Shown: positions 46,630-59,809, counted from the first letter of the stretch. The stretch: 64,000 bases of DNA from Echinometra lucunter (GCA_029962745.1 CM057157.1:30337715-30401714), one strand, 5' to 3'. The notes: a model not told the origin generated them from the sequence alone. Made by a program: numbers and translations.

Positions 46630-48085
46630 GGACCTAGCTTAAGGAAGCTATTCGTGTTTTTATTCTGACATTTCATGAATAGCTTAAGAGGTCTGCCATT
46701 TGCCCCTGTGTAGACCCATGTAAACAAATATTATGCCTCCAAATTACACTTTCTCATGCCCGGTTAGCCCTGCATGTAAACTACCTTCCAAGTTCGCCAG
46801 TGGACCAGTAGATCTAACTGTGATATTAGAACCTAAAACTTATTTTTCAAACTCAAAATATTGACTCTTGACTGATACGAGACCCTTCTAAGCGACCATT
46901 CTACCCTTCTAAGCGATTTCGCCGCGTGATAAATTTCCATTTCAATAGCGCGACCTTCGACATCGTGAGTTCACCTACACCCGCTGGTCTCGGCCGCAGG
47001 CGAAGAGCAGTATAGCGTTGCACTCTCGCATTTATCGGCGAATGCAGAGTACATGCGAGAGTGAGTGATGTTGTATACTGCTCTTCACCGACATCGTGAG
47101 TTCACCTACACCCGCTGGTCTCGGCCGCAGGCGAAGAGCAGTATAGCGTTGCACTCTCGCATTTATTGGCGAATGCAGAGTACATGCGAGAGTGAGTGAT
47201 GCTGTATACTGCTCTTCACCTGCGGCCGAGACCAGCGAGTGTAGGTGAACTCACAATGTCGAAGGTTGGGCTATTGAAATGGAAATTAGTCACGCAGCAA
47301 AATTGCTAAGAAGGTTGGGTCTCGTGTCAATCAAAAGTCAGTATTTTGAGTTTGAAAAATGAATTTTTAGGTTCTAATATCACAGTTAGATCTACTGGTC
47401 CACTGGTGAACTTGGGTGGTAGTTCGCAGGGCTAACCGGGCATGAGAAAGTGTGATTTGGAGGTATATTTCTTTGTTTACACAGGTCTACACAGGGGCAA
47501 GTAGCCTGGAGGCTCCTGGAGAGTTAAAAAAAAAAAAAAAAAAACGCTAATGCTACTTATTCTCCACGGAGCCTTGCATTTTTCCGTATCTCACTAACCT
47601 AGTAGCCCTTTCGCCACTTCAAAAAAACACCTAGAAAATCACTGTTGCAAGCGCTGATGCAACTGAGGAGCTTGTAACTATGGATAATCCACATTTACCA
47701 TCTTTTACAGGACCGATTACAAAAATTTGACAACAATTAGACCTAGAATTTTCAGAAAATTTACTTATCAGTGCCGGTAAAAACTCTCCGATGTTGATGT
47801 TTACATAGATTCCTTTTCTTATGCAGATCAAATATGCCGACTATCTGGCGCATGCGCATCGATTCGTACATAGATGCGATCGATCTTGCAGATGTTTTTA
47901 CGAAATTTTCCGTGTTGAAAAATGCCAGGCTCTGTGGAGAGTAAGTAGCGTTAATGTTGTTGGTTTTTTTTTTACTCTCCAGGGGCCTCCAGGCTAGGGG
48001 TAAATAGCAGACCTCTTAAGCTATTTATGAAATATCAGAATAAAAAAACAAATAGCTTGAGTTCCTTACACTATCTTGGACCCTA
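46630..48085. mobile_element. Large foldback element, interrupted by a second element
   Basis: The left arm (AAGGAAGCTATTCG, TTTCATGAATAGCTTAAGAGG, CCCGGTTAGCCCTGC, GTGGACCAGTAGATCTAAC, ATTTCCATTTCAATAG) is matched by complements at 47265-47495 and 48000-48066. The tip (46955-47265) is a hairpin of about 130 bp whose left half is tandemly duplicated (CATCGTGAGTTCACCTACAC and GCGAAGAGCAGTATAGCG twice). The right arm is split by the insertion at 47503-47995. Confidence 0.85.
47503..47995. mobile_element. Nested MITE inside the foldback element
   Basis: Terminal repeats AGCCTGGAGGCTCCTGGAGA and CTCCAGGGGCCTCCAGGCT extend inward through an A/T-run and CGCTAATGCTACTTA / TAAGTAGCGTTA. Flanks AGGGGCAAGT and AGGGGTAAAT look like a 9-10 bp target duplication with two changes. 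Removing it restores the continuity of the outer right arm. Confidence 0.8.
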
Positions 48086-48497
48086 AGCAAAATTTCTATT
48101 AAGGTTTCCAAATGAAAAACATTCTAAAGTTGGTCACTTTGTCCACCTCCATGGAGATATACCATTGACCTGAAACAAAACCATACGCTCTCATTACAAA
48201 CATACTTTAGATTGAATTTTACCCTAATCATAACTCATTATTTTCACCTAGAATAGCATTAAGAAATGTAATGAATATCAAACTTTTATAATATGTAAAT
48301 AGGTTAACTTACAACATTGGGCTGGTATGAAAACAGCAAAATGCCGGTAGCTTACAGTGATGACTGACCCATTGGTTTCCATGTTCCTAAGGCTGCAAAC
48401 GCCCTACTAACAACTGAATTAAAGAATGCTCTTCAAAGTTCTCCCTTCTGACACCACAAACTAAGGTTCCTTCATAGGGTAAGCTGGCTACAAAGAC

Positions 48498-48571
48498 ATC
48501 ACAAAGGCAGCTCAGTCTTCAGGAGGACGAGATCTGGAACATTAGCAACACCTGCAACTTGGTAACAAGCC
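48498..48571 (-). other. Possible orphan exon with strong 3' splice site
   Basis: A long pyrimidine tract (TTTCTGTTTTCTCTTTGTCCAG) precedes TACYQVAGVANVPDLVLLKT-type coding, with stop TGA at about 48500-48498. Without an upstream exon the frame cannot be checked. It may belong to the same lost gene as the modules at 39.9-44.1 kb. Confidence 0.3.
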
Positions 48572-48955
48572 GTCTGGACAAAGAGAAAACAGAAAGAAAT
48601 ATTCTGAGAAATCATTCAGGTAACTGCAGAGGTCATCTGCCACACATATATTTCACAATCCAACAAATAAATGCTCCCCTGTGTAGATGTTTGAATGATA
48701 TCTGACATCTACATCAAGCTGTACATGGCTGTAATTTTAGGATAAAAAATTATTACATTTCAATGTTGCACTGCAGGGTAAATTTGAGTTCAGAAACGTT
48801 ACTTGCCTACTGCCTGTAGTTACCCATACATTGTATACAAATTTAATATCAGTGTAAGGTTACTACAACCATTCATGTGAGTGGCAAAAATCAAGCTCGT
48901 ACAGCTAGAAATCATGGGAAAATTTTTATCAAGTGTTTAGTGAATGGTGAATAGG

Positions 48956-49299
48956 CACCCGTAGGTCAAAACGGCGTTTTAAATAGCAAAATTAATTGCT
49001 GATGCGAATGCACAATACATTGACTTAGATCTTCTATAATAGAGGAGAAAAGTTTTGATTTTACTTACTAGGAATGTTCCTGAGGCTCTCAATTTTCCCC
49101 TTTCTGCTTCATATCTGATGAATGAGCTGAAAATGGTGAATTTTAAGGAAAAACTGAAAAAAATTGAGAGCCTCAGGAACATTGCTGGTAAGTAAAATCA
49201 ACACTTTTCTTCTCTATTATAGAAGACCTAAGTCAATGTATTGCGCGTTCGCGTCAGCAACTAGTTTCGCTATTCAAAACGCCCTTTGACCTACGGGTG
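48956..49299. mobile_element. Foldback MITE with long arms and 9-bp flanks (MULE-like)
   Basis: CACCCGTAGGTCAAAACGGC at the left and GCCCTTTGACCTACGGGTG at the right. The arms are about 150 bp and pair almost throughout (AATACATTGACTTAG, TTCTATAATAGAG, TTCCTGAGGCTCTCAATTTT). GTGAATAGG (48947-48955) and GCGAATGGG (49300-49308) are a likely 9-bp target duplication with two changes, as in Mutator-like elements. Confidence 0.75.
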
Positions 49300-50334
49300 G
49301 CGAATGGGGATGAAACAAAGTAGCTCAGTGCAAACAAAACTATTTCTTGTTTAGCAAAAGCAAGTACAGAAATAATGAAAATGGCCTATTAAATGCTGGG
49401 TGTTTACAATAACAAGATATTAAAACTAAAAACTTACTGACTACTCCCAAAGCACCCGTCTCCATGCAAACACCTACATGTACATGTAGCTTCTTGTACC
49501 GCTATTGGGTGTGGTTCACCCACAGCTGCCCAGCCACAATACATCCTCTCATTTCAAGAGCTGGCTGCAGAATGCCCAACACAGCAAAAGACTGTTCACT
49601 AATTTACACATATTTCTTGAACAAAACTTGCTATTCACTCACAAGCATGACAAAGGATTGCCAGGTGTAACAGAACCTACCAGTAATGTATGCAAAGTGG
49701 ATTCCATCTAAAAGGTGCTATGATGTATAGCAAATGCATTGAACAGTGAGTAACTAGGGCATCTGGAGAGAAACATGCATACATCGAAAAACATGGGCAA
49801 ACAGTTCTATTCAGGTACCCAGCATAGCCCAGTACACATGAAAAGAAAACACATGAGTGCATGCCTAACAATGCATTCTCTATTCAACTAAAAGCATTCA
49901 AAGAGCTGTGGAGAGTACAGTATCTAACTAGCCTCGTAATGAAGGTGATCCTGATATAGCCTAATATTTCTAGACTCTGAAGTAACAAAGATTGTGATAG
50001 TCCCAGGAAGGGGGGGGGGGGGGGGGCAGAGCAATGTTTGCTTGCAATGCACTGCCCCCCCCCCCCCATCCTTTTTTTCTCCAGCACGGTTCCGGCACGC
50101 CTGCCGGCCTCTTTCTCTTTGTTTTTAGATCCCATTTGTAAAGGGGGAAAAAATTCAATATCTTATTTACTTCATATCATAAATAATGCAGAGAGACGAG
50201 AGTGAGAGGTCTTAATACATTAAGGTTCAAGTAATGATGACAATGAATTATATGAATGATCATAACACTTCAGATTGATGGTGTCGTAATAGTAATAGTG
50301 ATGATGGTGATAGTGATGTCGCAATAGTAATGGT

Positions 50335-50617
50335 GGTGGTGGTGATGATGATGATGACAATGATAACAGTGATGATGGTGATAGTGATGTCGTAATAGTA
50401 ATGATGGTGGTGGTGATGATGATGATGACAATGATAACTGTGATGATGATGATGATGGTTGTGGTGTTGGTGATAATGATGATGATAGTGATAATGGTGA
50501 TGATGATGATGATGGTATTATGGTGATGGTGATGATGACTGTGATGGGGATGATGATGGGGATGATGATGGGGATGATGATGGTGGTGATGTTGATGGTG
50601 GTGATGTTGATGGAGGC

Positions 50618-50650
<33 letters not shown>

Positions 50651-50925
50651 AATGATGATGATGATGATGATGATGTCTTACAAGGAGTTGCGATTGATTC
50701 AAAGCAATCACTACTTTGAGATTGATCTGAACTCCTATCTCTAAATTACACAGTTGAGATCAATCTCAAAGTTGCGATCGATTTGAATCAATCACAACTC
50801 TTTGTTAAACGGGGCCCAGGTGATGGTGATGATGGTGACGATGATGGTGTTGTTGATGATGATGATAACAATGATGATGATTGCATGGATGATGATGACA
50901 ATGATGATGTTGATGACAATAGTTA
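50335..50925 (+). repeat. GAT trinucleotide microsatellites around a foldback MITE
   Basis: (GAT)n/(GGT)n tracts at 50335-50672 and 50821-50925 flank a hairpin (GAGTTGCGATTGATTCAAAG ... GATCGATTTGAATCAATCAC) ending AACGGGGCCCAGG. His/Met/Asp/Ile open frames are microsatellite translations. Confidence 0.85.
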
Positions 50926-51259
50926 TATAACAACAGCTTTTAAGTTAGTTATGACAATTAACATCTTTTTCCCGAACTTAAAGGTTAACATAATTTTCAG
51001 AATATAACCAGAACTTCAATATATACGAACCTGAAAGTATGCCTTTGACCCGTCTTGATAGATTTGAGAACTGGTAGAACTGGTAAAGTCAGAGACTCCC
51101 TTCCGACTGATTTTACCATGGTTCCTGGCAATTTGGTGGGATTGAAGGAGAAAAAAGGGGAGAGAGAGAGAGCGAGGGAAACTGTCAGAAATATTGTAGG
51201 CACGTTATCTGAAGATATTGAAAAACTACTCAGAAACAGGCAATTGAAACTGCTCTGAC

Positions 51260-53100
51260 ATTTTGAGAGAAAGAAAAAGTGGTGTTTTACTCACAAGATT
51301 GCAATGATGTTCAAAAGAAATTTTCCTTTATGTCAAAAGGAAAATTATGTAAATCATTTTGATTTGAACTAGTAAACAAAGAACAAATAAACATATATCG
51401 CCTCAATGCATTACTACACAGCACTAGTAATAACACCAGTAACTGACATAAATCTGTAAGAGCAATATATTGCCATATTGTAATGCATGCTCCGGAGTTG
51501 AATATACTGTAATATATGCATCCATACTGATATTTCTCAGGTGCATCATGTTTCATAGGTCGAGGTGCAATATAATGCGCAAGAAAACTTTGAAATCTAT
51601 GGATGCACATTTTATGGTATATTTGATGACAATAAGTATGTACTATGTACTATGTGTTATATAAGATGGGAAACTGCTTGTGGAAGCTCACCAAACTATT
51701 TACATTGCAACCTCCATCACATTAGTGCAAATTCGTAAATTCATTGTGATGTCACACAGCCAGTCCAAATTAATGCGCCTTGGCCTTATGGTATTTTGTA
51801 CACAAATAAGCGTGCAAAAAAAATATATACCATGCTCGTGACCACATACGAATTACACAGTGGCAAGAAGAGTGAATCTGACCAATCAGAAACCTTCTTT
51901 TGAGTAACCCATCTTACATAATACCATATTACACACTCCACATTATATTACTCTATGCCACAATTCATTAGGCATGCTGCTATTACTACATGACTCCATG
52001 TAGTTCAGCTCTAAAGGGTCCACTGATATTAAAATTGCAAACCAGTTGAAAAGCAGCCCACATAGCTATCATTGGTATTTATACCAGCTTTTTTCGCTGG
52101 CATAAATACAAATAATAAACAAGGCCAGCAACACAGGTGTACGATGTATGTTGACAGTGTAGGTTTATCATTATTCTCATGTAGTCAGGTTGTTGACTAT
52201 TACAGCTTTGTGTCATGATCTGCATTCTGGCCTTGTGCGCTCACTGCATCCATAAGATCAAGAAGCATGGGCTGCTTATATACCCCATCAAATCATAAGT
52301 CTTTTTCTTTCTGGTTACTCAAGGCTTCCACTTGAGACCACCCCATCAGTAGAGTACATGCATAAACATGAGTGAAAACATGCATGAAACATTTCTTTCG
52401 AATCCAGTAAATCCAGTGTCATTAATAACTCATGACTCTTGGTTGCTCTGGTAGTGGTATTGTTGTGTTCTGCTGCTCTGCATTAATTACTTGTTCGTGC
52501 ATTGCATATCTGACGCTCTGGCAATATGCAAGTGTGAAAGTTTGATTTGGATATAGACCTACCTGAAATTGAAAATGCAAGCCAAGTTGTAAGAATTGAT
52601 CAGCAGGGCCAGGGAGGGTAACCGTTTGTTTGACTCGCCCCTAGTCTTGCAATCACAGGAGTATTCCGTGCATTTCAAAGACAGAGGTAGAAAGCTAGAA
52701 AGAGCAAACAAAAGAGCTACATGTGTACTGCTGCCGTCATTGGAGGCTAGTCTGAATAGGGCTTAAACCACAGGGGTTTTTTAATCATTCATGTATGCCT
52801 ACTTATGATGATGACATTCAATAGTACATCAACTCCAAATAAAAGAGAGGTTTGCCATGAGTTGCACATATAATTAAACTCCTGTAAGTTTTATTTTGAG
52901 TTATCTGTATAAGAATTTGATTGGTCCACACCATTTTGCCATGAGAAGGCAAAAAATATGCTTTTGCTGCCTCATACACTCAACAAAAAAAGGAATTTAA
53001 AGTAAATACTTTTCCGAGGTCAGATTTTTCATAGAAGACTTGAATATAATGTAATGTAAATCAATAGATTGTATATCAAATTACAGGGAATTTAATAGTC
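51260..53100. other. Non-coding; no gene recognised
   Basis: AT-rich sequence without recognisable domains, splice-framed exons or strong repeats. Confidence 0.45.
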
Positions 53101-53102
53101 TT

Positions 53103-53853
53103 TAAAGCTGGTAGGTGTACACTAAGAGAAACTTTACGCATGAGTGAACACATTCGTTTTTCTCTTCCAAGGTACAAAAGTAAAAATTGCAAAAATGAAC
53201 AGTTTGCCATTCATGTGTAAATGCCCTTCCACATAACGATGGGAACAAAAGATCAAATTTACAGAATGAGACACTTGACTTCGCTCTTTATCTCTTTCCA
53301 GCCCCTCCCCCCCCCAAAAAAAAAAAAAAAAGAGAGAAGAACCTTCTGTTAAGTACAAAATGACATCCGGAGTAGCCACAAGGATATTTCAATAAATGCC
53401 CCAAATATGATTTTTTTTATTATTATTATTAATTAATAATTCATGAATTTATGAGTCAAGATGACAGTATATGGTTACTCATCAGTGGTGTAGCTTGTGG
53501 GATTAAGTACGCTCCATTCCAAGAGAACACTAACTTTGTTTTCAGCAGCGTACCTCCAAAATGCATTGTCCCTCCCATGCTATGCAACTTTGGCTATTCC
53601 TTGGTCCATTTTCATGTTTTTAGATTTGAAGATTGATTTTCTTTTGAAGTGCAACAAACCATGCAAACTTTTATCATGCTTTTTTTGCAAATTCCAGTGA
53701 AAAATGACAGTTGATTTCTCATGGTTTTTTACTTAAAAGGAAAGAATAAGATTGTTGCATTTTTTGAAATTTTTAGTTTGGTACTTTGTAACGAATGAAC
53801 GAATGTGTTCACTCATGCATAAATTTCCATTTTGTGTTCACCTACAAAGCTGA
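53103..53853. mobile_element. Foldback element (~750 bp)
   Basis: AAAGCTGGTAGGTGTACAC, GCATGAGTGAACACATTCG and GGTACAAAAGTAAAAATTGC at the left pair with AAATTTTTAGTTTGGTACTTTG, CGAATGTGTTCACTCATGC and TGTGTTCACCTACAAAGC at the right. The interior is non-coding. Confidence 0.7.
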
Positions 53854-53947
53854 AAAATAAATTAGATTTCCTAATCAAGAAAGTAATTTTTAAAAATTTC
53901 AAAGTTGGGGCACTTAGTCATCCTTCTGTCAACTACTATCATTCAAA

Positions 53948-54447
53948 NNNNNNNNNNNNNNNNNNNNNNNNNNNNNNNNNNNNNNNNNNNNNNNNNNNNN
54001 NNNNNNNNNNNNNNNNNNNNNNNNNNNNNNNNNNNNNNNNNNNNNNNNNNNNNNNNNNNNNNNNNNNNNNNNNNNNNNNNNNNNNNNNNNNNNNNNNNNN
54101 NNNNNNNNNNNNNNNNNNNNNNNNNNNNNNNNNNNNNNNNNNNNNNNNNNNNNNNNNNNNNNNNNNNNNNNNNNNNNNNNNNNNNNNNNNNNNNNNNNNN
54201 NNNNNNNNNNNNNNNNNNNNNNNNNNNNNNNNNNNNNNNNNNNNNNNNNNNNNNNNNNNNNNNNNNNNNNNNNNNNNNNNNNNNNNNNNNNNNNNNNNNN
54301 NNNNNNNNNNNNNNNNNNNNNNNNNNNNNNNNNNNNNNNNNNNNNNNNNNNNNNNNNNNNNNNNNNNNNNNNNNNNNNNNNNNNNNNNNNNNNNNNNNNN
54401 NNNNNNNNNNNNNNNNNNNNNNNNNNNNNNNNNNNNNNNNNNNNNNN
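53948..54447. other. Assembly gap (500 N)
   Basis: Exactly 500 Ns just before an ATC microsatellite; true length unknown. Confidence 0.99.
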
Positions 54448-54494
54448 ATTAGGCGGGGATGACCACTAACACCACCGATCGCACCACTGATGAT

Positions 54495-54780
54495 CACCAC
54501 TGTCACGTCACCATCATCATCAATAATCATTACCATCGATCATCATCATCATCATCATCACCTTCGTCAACATCATTATCATCATCCGACATTATCATCA
54601 TCTCATTATCATCATCATCACCATCATCATCATCACCATCATCACCATCATCACCATCATCATCACCATTATCCGCATCATCATCAATCATCACCACCAC
54701 CATCATCAGTATCTCCACCCCACCATCATCATGCATCATCATCATCATCATCATCATCACCACCACCACTACCATATACA
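54495..54780 (+). repeat. ATC/ACC trinucleotide microsatellite
   Basis: (CATCAT)n with CAC interruptions; His/Ser/Ile and Asp/Met/Val frames are artefacts. Confidence 0.9.
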
Positions 54781-55134
54781 TGACCATCATCCGGACTTTC
54801 AATCTAGGCACCTTGTAACTGTGTGAATAATGTGATTGTTTTCGATTCAATAAAACACATAAAAGGGAAAAAATTACAGGCCTATACAAGAAAATAGATC
54901 TTGGATCTAGGGGGAAAATATGGAGAAGGGATGGGGGCATGAACATGGAATGCACGATAACACGCATCCATATACCACCATACTTTCATTTAAAACTAAA
55001 TTTTCGGTATGAGCATTATTTATCATATCTTATGTATATTACTTATGTATTTTAGACGATGACAGAGATAACCTCCAATACCATAAAGAGCAGAAATAAA
55101 TGACTAATAGAATACTTTCATCTGGTATAAAATG

Positions 55135-55140
55135 TTTATT
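55135..55140 (-). terminator. Probable poly(A) signal of the phospholipase A2 gene
   Basis: First AATAAA on the minus strand after the stop codon, giving a 3' UTR of roughly 550 nt. Confidence 0.4.
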
Positions 55141-55671
55141 ATAGCAAAACCAGGAAAAAAAAAACGGAAAAGGTACGTATTAAAATGTGTAAGATTTTAA
55201 TCTTAAATTTAAAGAGCAGAATGAATACTTTATCGCAATACACAGAATTTTAATTCTGTGAATTAGAGATTAAAATCTCCAAGTCTCTGACAAGTAATGC
55301 AAAAATGAGGGTTCTCGAATTTGCCAGAGCATTCGTTTGATGGAGGAGGGGGGGGGGGAGAGAATACTAGAATTTAATTTTATGACATAATGGATTACAA
55401 AAATTATCAAACTTGAAAGACTGACGGAAAGGCTATCAAAAAGTGACTGCGAAATGAACAGTGCAAAGTATATGTTTGATTACTGCCTTATGGGTTGATT
55501 GCCACCATAGGCTCGATTAGTGCATGTACTAGCACCTCGTGTACCGCAGGATTTACAAATAGAACTCTTTTGCAACCGATCTTTTTATAGATTCAAGATT
55601 AGAAATTATTTTAGTCTCCGTCCGAGTACAGAAAAGAGGACAACTTTCTTTGTTAAAGTTATGCAGTCAGT

Positions 55672-55964
55672 TCATGCTATGCGATAAAAGGGTGCTGGTC
55701 CCCCTGTTCCTTGCACGGGTGGATTCGCCACGGTGGTATTGGGTACGATTTGTTGAGTGGCCAGTGGCTGCATGGTCGTCGTTGGTGTGGTTGTCCCAGC
55801 CATGCAAAGCGATTTATCCTTGTTGCCTAACTTGAAGCGACGCTGCAGTGGATGCTTACTGAAGCAAATGGCGGCATCCCTGTCGCACTGACACAAGGCT
55901 TCGGCGCAGGCAACCTTGCCCATGGCAGCCAGCCTTTCCACCGGGGAGTATTCAGCTTGGGTCT
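55672..55964 (-). CDS. PLA2 exon 5 (residues 140-236, stop)
   Basis: Acceptor GATTATTTCACAG|AGACCC. It contains GKVACAEALCQCDRDAAICF with the second catalytic Asp, the terminal Cys in NKDKSLC, then the Thr/Pro-rich tail ending FYRIA. Confidence 0.92.
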
Positions 55965-56976
55965 CTGTGAAATAATCGGGAAAGTGCAGTTTCAGTAAGG
56001 TTCTTCAAATCAGGTTTCGAATAAAAAAACATACATGTCGTTCCTTTCATTCTGCATTTATTACCTTATTGAACACTCTAAGAAAAAAGTTGCAATCTTG
56101 CACCCCAAATGCTACAATAACAGCACCTTTTAGGGTGCAATCTTGCACCCTACATGACAAAGGTGCAAAGATCCACCCATTCCTACTTGTTGGCACTCGA
56201 AAATGCCCTTTCAGGGTGCAGACATTTTTGCATCCAGAAGGGTGCAACTCTGCACCCTTAAGGGTGCAAAATATAGCTCACTGCACCCTTAATGGTGCAT
56301 AATGCTTCTTTGAGTGCAAAGTTGCACCCTTAAAGGAGCTTCTAGTGTATCACTTGAAGGGTACAAAATTGAACCCTTTTTTCTTAGTGTGAATAGAATA
56401 ACCAGGATATACCCGAATAGACTCTTAACAGAGGAGTAAAAAAACAACAATAAAACAATAACAACAGCAACAACAACAAAACAAATTAGTGTAAAAAACA
56501 TTAAAATGTAAAGATAGATAGATACATACATACATACATACATACATAGATTGATTGATAAATAGATTGATGAATAAATATATCAATAAATGCATGAATG
56601 AATGAATAAATTAATAGATAAATAAACAAATAAATAAATAGATAAATGAATGAATGAGCAATGGAATGAATAGATATTTTTAAAAATTAACGGCTAAGTC
56701 CTCCTTAGTTTGAAGTCTCTTTTTAGTTGCCTGTCATTGTCATAAAGATCATTTATATAAATACAAAGAAGAAGGTTTATCCACCTAGTTAATTGTAGCA
56801 AATTCTGGCCAGTACGGTTGCTCGAGCTAAAGCCAGGGTAATAATATTCTTGCAGGGCCCTCTGGGAGAACAGTACATAGTACTGAAGAGGCTACCCTGG
56901 GTAAACAAGACATACTGTTATTATTATTATTATTATCATTATTATCATTATTATTATTATCATTATTATTATTATC

Positions 56977-57020
<44 letters not shown>

Positions 57021-57124
57021 CATTATTATTATTATCATTATTATCATTATTATTATTATTATCATTATTATTATTATCATTATTATTATTATTATCATTA
57101 TTATTATTATCATTATTATTATTA

Positions 57125-57158
<34 letters not shown>

Positions 57159-57338
57159 CATTATTATTATTATCATTATCATTATTATTATTATTGATGG
57201 TTTATTTTCTCAACTTTTCTAAGCCCTGCGTCCTCGTCGGAGATATCCCCCAAAACAAAACCAAAAAAAGAAAAAGAAAAAGAAGGAAAAAAGAGGAGGG
57301 TCGCAGCTACTGACAAGCAAAAAAAAAAACAAAAAACA

Positions 57339-57391
<53 letters not shown>

Positions 57392-59809
57392 AAGGAAAAA
57401 AGATTCTCAAGGGAAATGAAAAATAATGGAATTAAAAAAGGGTCCAATCGGCTAGGTATTAAAGAAAATTAGATGCAATGACAATGTTGATGAGGTAAAA
57501 GAAATAAAAAAAATAAAAATAAATTAAAACATGAGCCGTATTTTTTTGGGGGGGGAAGCAGCCCCCTCCCAGGACGTCAGTGATTATACTTACTGCAGGT
57601 GATGCTGCCCTTCTTTCTTTTTCCACATCCTTTCATCTGAACAGCGTAAATGGTAAAGAAAGCATGCTTTTCACAAACTCCACTCGATTCTAGTCCTCGT
57701 AGGCATGTATCATGATCTTTGCAGCATCTACATAGAAAAAAACAGGGCATGGTTTCATAAAACTTGCTATCAATAACAATTTGCAATAACTGTTATAAGC
57801 TACGGAAATCCTTGCATCTGATTGGCTGTGCGCAAATTTGTCATAGAAATGTGGCAGTTGTTGCTGATAACAAATTTCCTGAAACGGGGCCCAGATAAAA
57901 TTATGAAACATTTACTTCAAGAAAAAATATTATTTTCAGGTGATGGTTTGTTGAAAAATCCCTCCCACACAATAATTTAATCCTGTTAATTGCCCGTTAA
58001 TTTTGCTCTAATTCTTCTAGTTTGTGAAAATATTTTTTTTTTTAAGGTGAGCGTAGGCATCTTGTTTAGAGCTAATAGAGAAGATGTAGTTAAAGTGAGA
58101 CAGAAAATACTATTGCAAAAATAATCTCATCTTTTAATGTTAAGGATTGTTATAATTTAGTTGCATGCATGGTTATAAAATGGAAATAAAACTCAACAGG
58201 GAACATAATGACACTGTTGATAATTTTGTATTACTATTTGTTTATATATTATCTTAGTGGATTACTAACCCATGACATTATAGCTCTTTCATCGAAAACA
58301 ATCTTGTAGAGCATACAAGTTTTCAAATGTTTATAGTCTTGTTGATAGGGACTTCCTATTCCCTTCTTTTTAGGTCCGGAAAACATGAGTCAAACTATAT
58401 GCCATGCAGCAACTAAGTTTTTTGTAATGTTGAAAAATCGCATATTGAACAGCAATGTATTCTTTGGTTGTTGCTTTTTCTGTTTTGCTTTGTTTGTTTG
58501 TTTGTTTGTTTGTTTGTTAAAAAAACACTAGGAGAAAGTATTTTACCATGCATTACATTACAGCTGTAGAAACAGAAACAATTTCAATAATAAATGTTAA
58601 GATCATTTTGTGTTTTAGCTTACTGATCAGCAGCATCTACGGGATCAATAGCGCCACCACCGTTGAAGAGTCCACAGTGACACCCATAGCCTTGGTAGGT
58701 TAGTGGATTGGTTTTAGCTGCACATTGTATCATAGCAGCAAACTGGACGAACATCTCATTTGGTGCCATCGATCCGCCATCTTGGGATGCCAGTTGACCT
58801 TAAAATGGCGAAACACGAGAGAGAATGAAAAGACAATACAATCAATGGCACAATGCATACGGATGGGGGGGGGGGCGAGGGTTGATCAATGCAGGAAAAA
58901 AGAGGGGCGGGGGCACATCAAAATTCCACAAAATCTCATAATCGAGTTTTCTTGTATACGTAAGATATGCCGATTTGACCATAAAAGGGGGGCACAGGCT
59001 TGCTGTGCCGCCTTCCTCCGACCCTCTCCTTAAAAAATCGACCGAGGTGAAAGAGAGAGGTATATTATTTGCCCGTCAACGAAACGAAATATTCTGCAAA
59101 AAGTCATGATAATCATCTGACAGGGGCGCACAGGTGTAAAATGCAGAGAGGAAGTAATTACTAATAAGGAAAAGTTACAGCACGTTTTGGAGGCATGACT
59201 GTAGGAATCTTCTCACAAGTAAATCCACATCTTTTTTTTCTGAGAGTAGTACACCCTCTCTTGTAAGGTGTGGTTTAACTTACCATTTGATTTGTCAGTA
59301 TTTCTAAAGACTACGATGGGTACGACTACGGCAATCACTGCAGGAAAGAAAAAAAAAAGAAAACAACGTTCAACATAGCTCTTGGGGATCCAACTTTTTA
59401 AAAAGATGATTATTAGATTTAAAAAGGTGTAATTACGGAGAGTTGAGAGAAGAAGTTTTGTTAATGATAAGGGGAAAAGAGAGAGCAGGGGGAGAAATAG
59501 AGAGCGGGTGAGAAGGACGGCGGGTGTGGGGGGGGGGGGGGGACAGGTAACGCGACCCTGCTGACTCACTGTCACTGTACTTGCTGTCCTATCTTATTAA
59601 ACAAAGTATTCTTGGTAAATGGTGAATTTGCCAAGAGGAAATGTGATCATTTCCTGGGATTATGTAATATTGCGTTCGAAGGATTACTATAGAACACAGG
59701 AATTACATTGGACTAATGTGACAACCTGTCTGTAATAATGTTTTTTTAAATTTCCAAACTTTGCTGTCTATCAACCCGGTCCCAGGCTGCATCTTTTCTC
59801 TCATCTTTT

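Noticed and set aside
50220..50711. 163-codon His/Ile-rich frame
   Set aside because: Translation of a GAT/ATC microsatellite.
51055..51258. Plus-strand frame with NIVGTLSEDIEKLLRNRQLK
   Set aside because: Looks helical, but part of it is a GAGA repeat and there is no splice context or known family.
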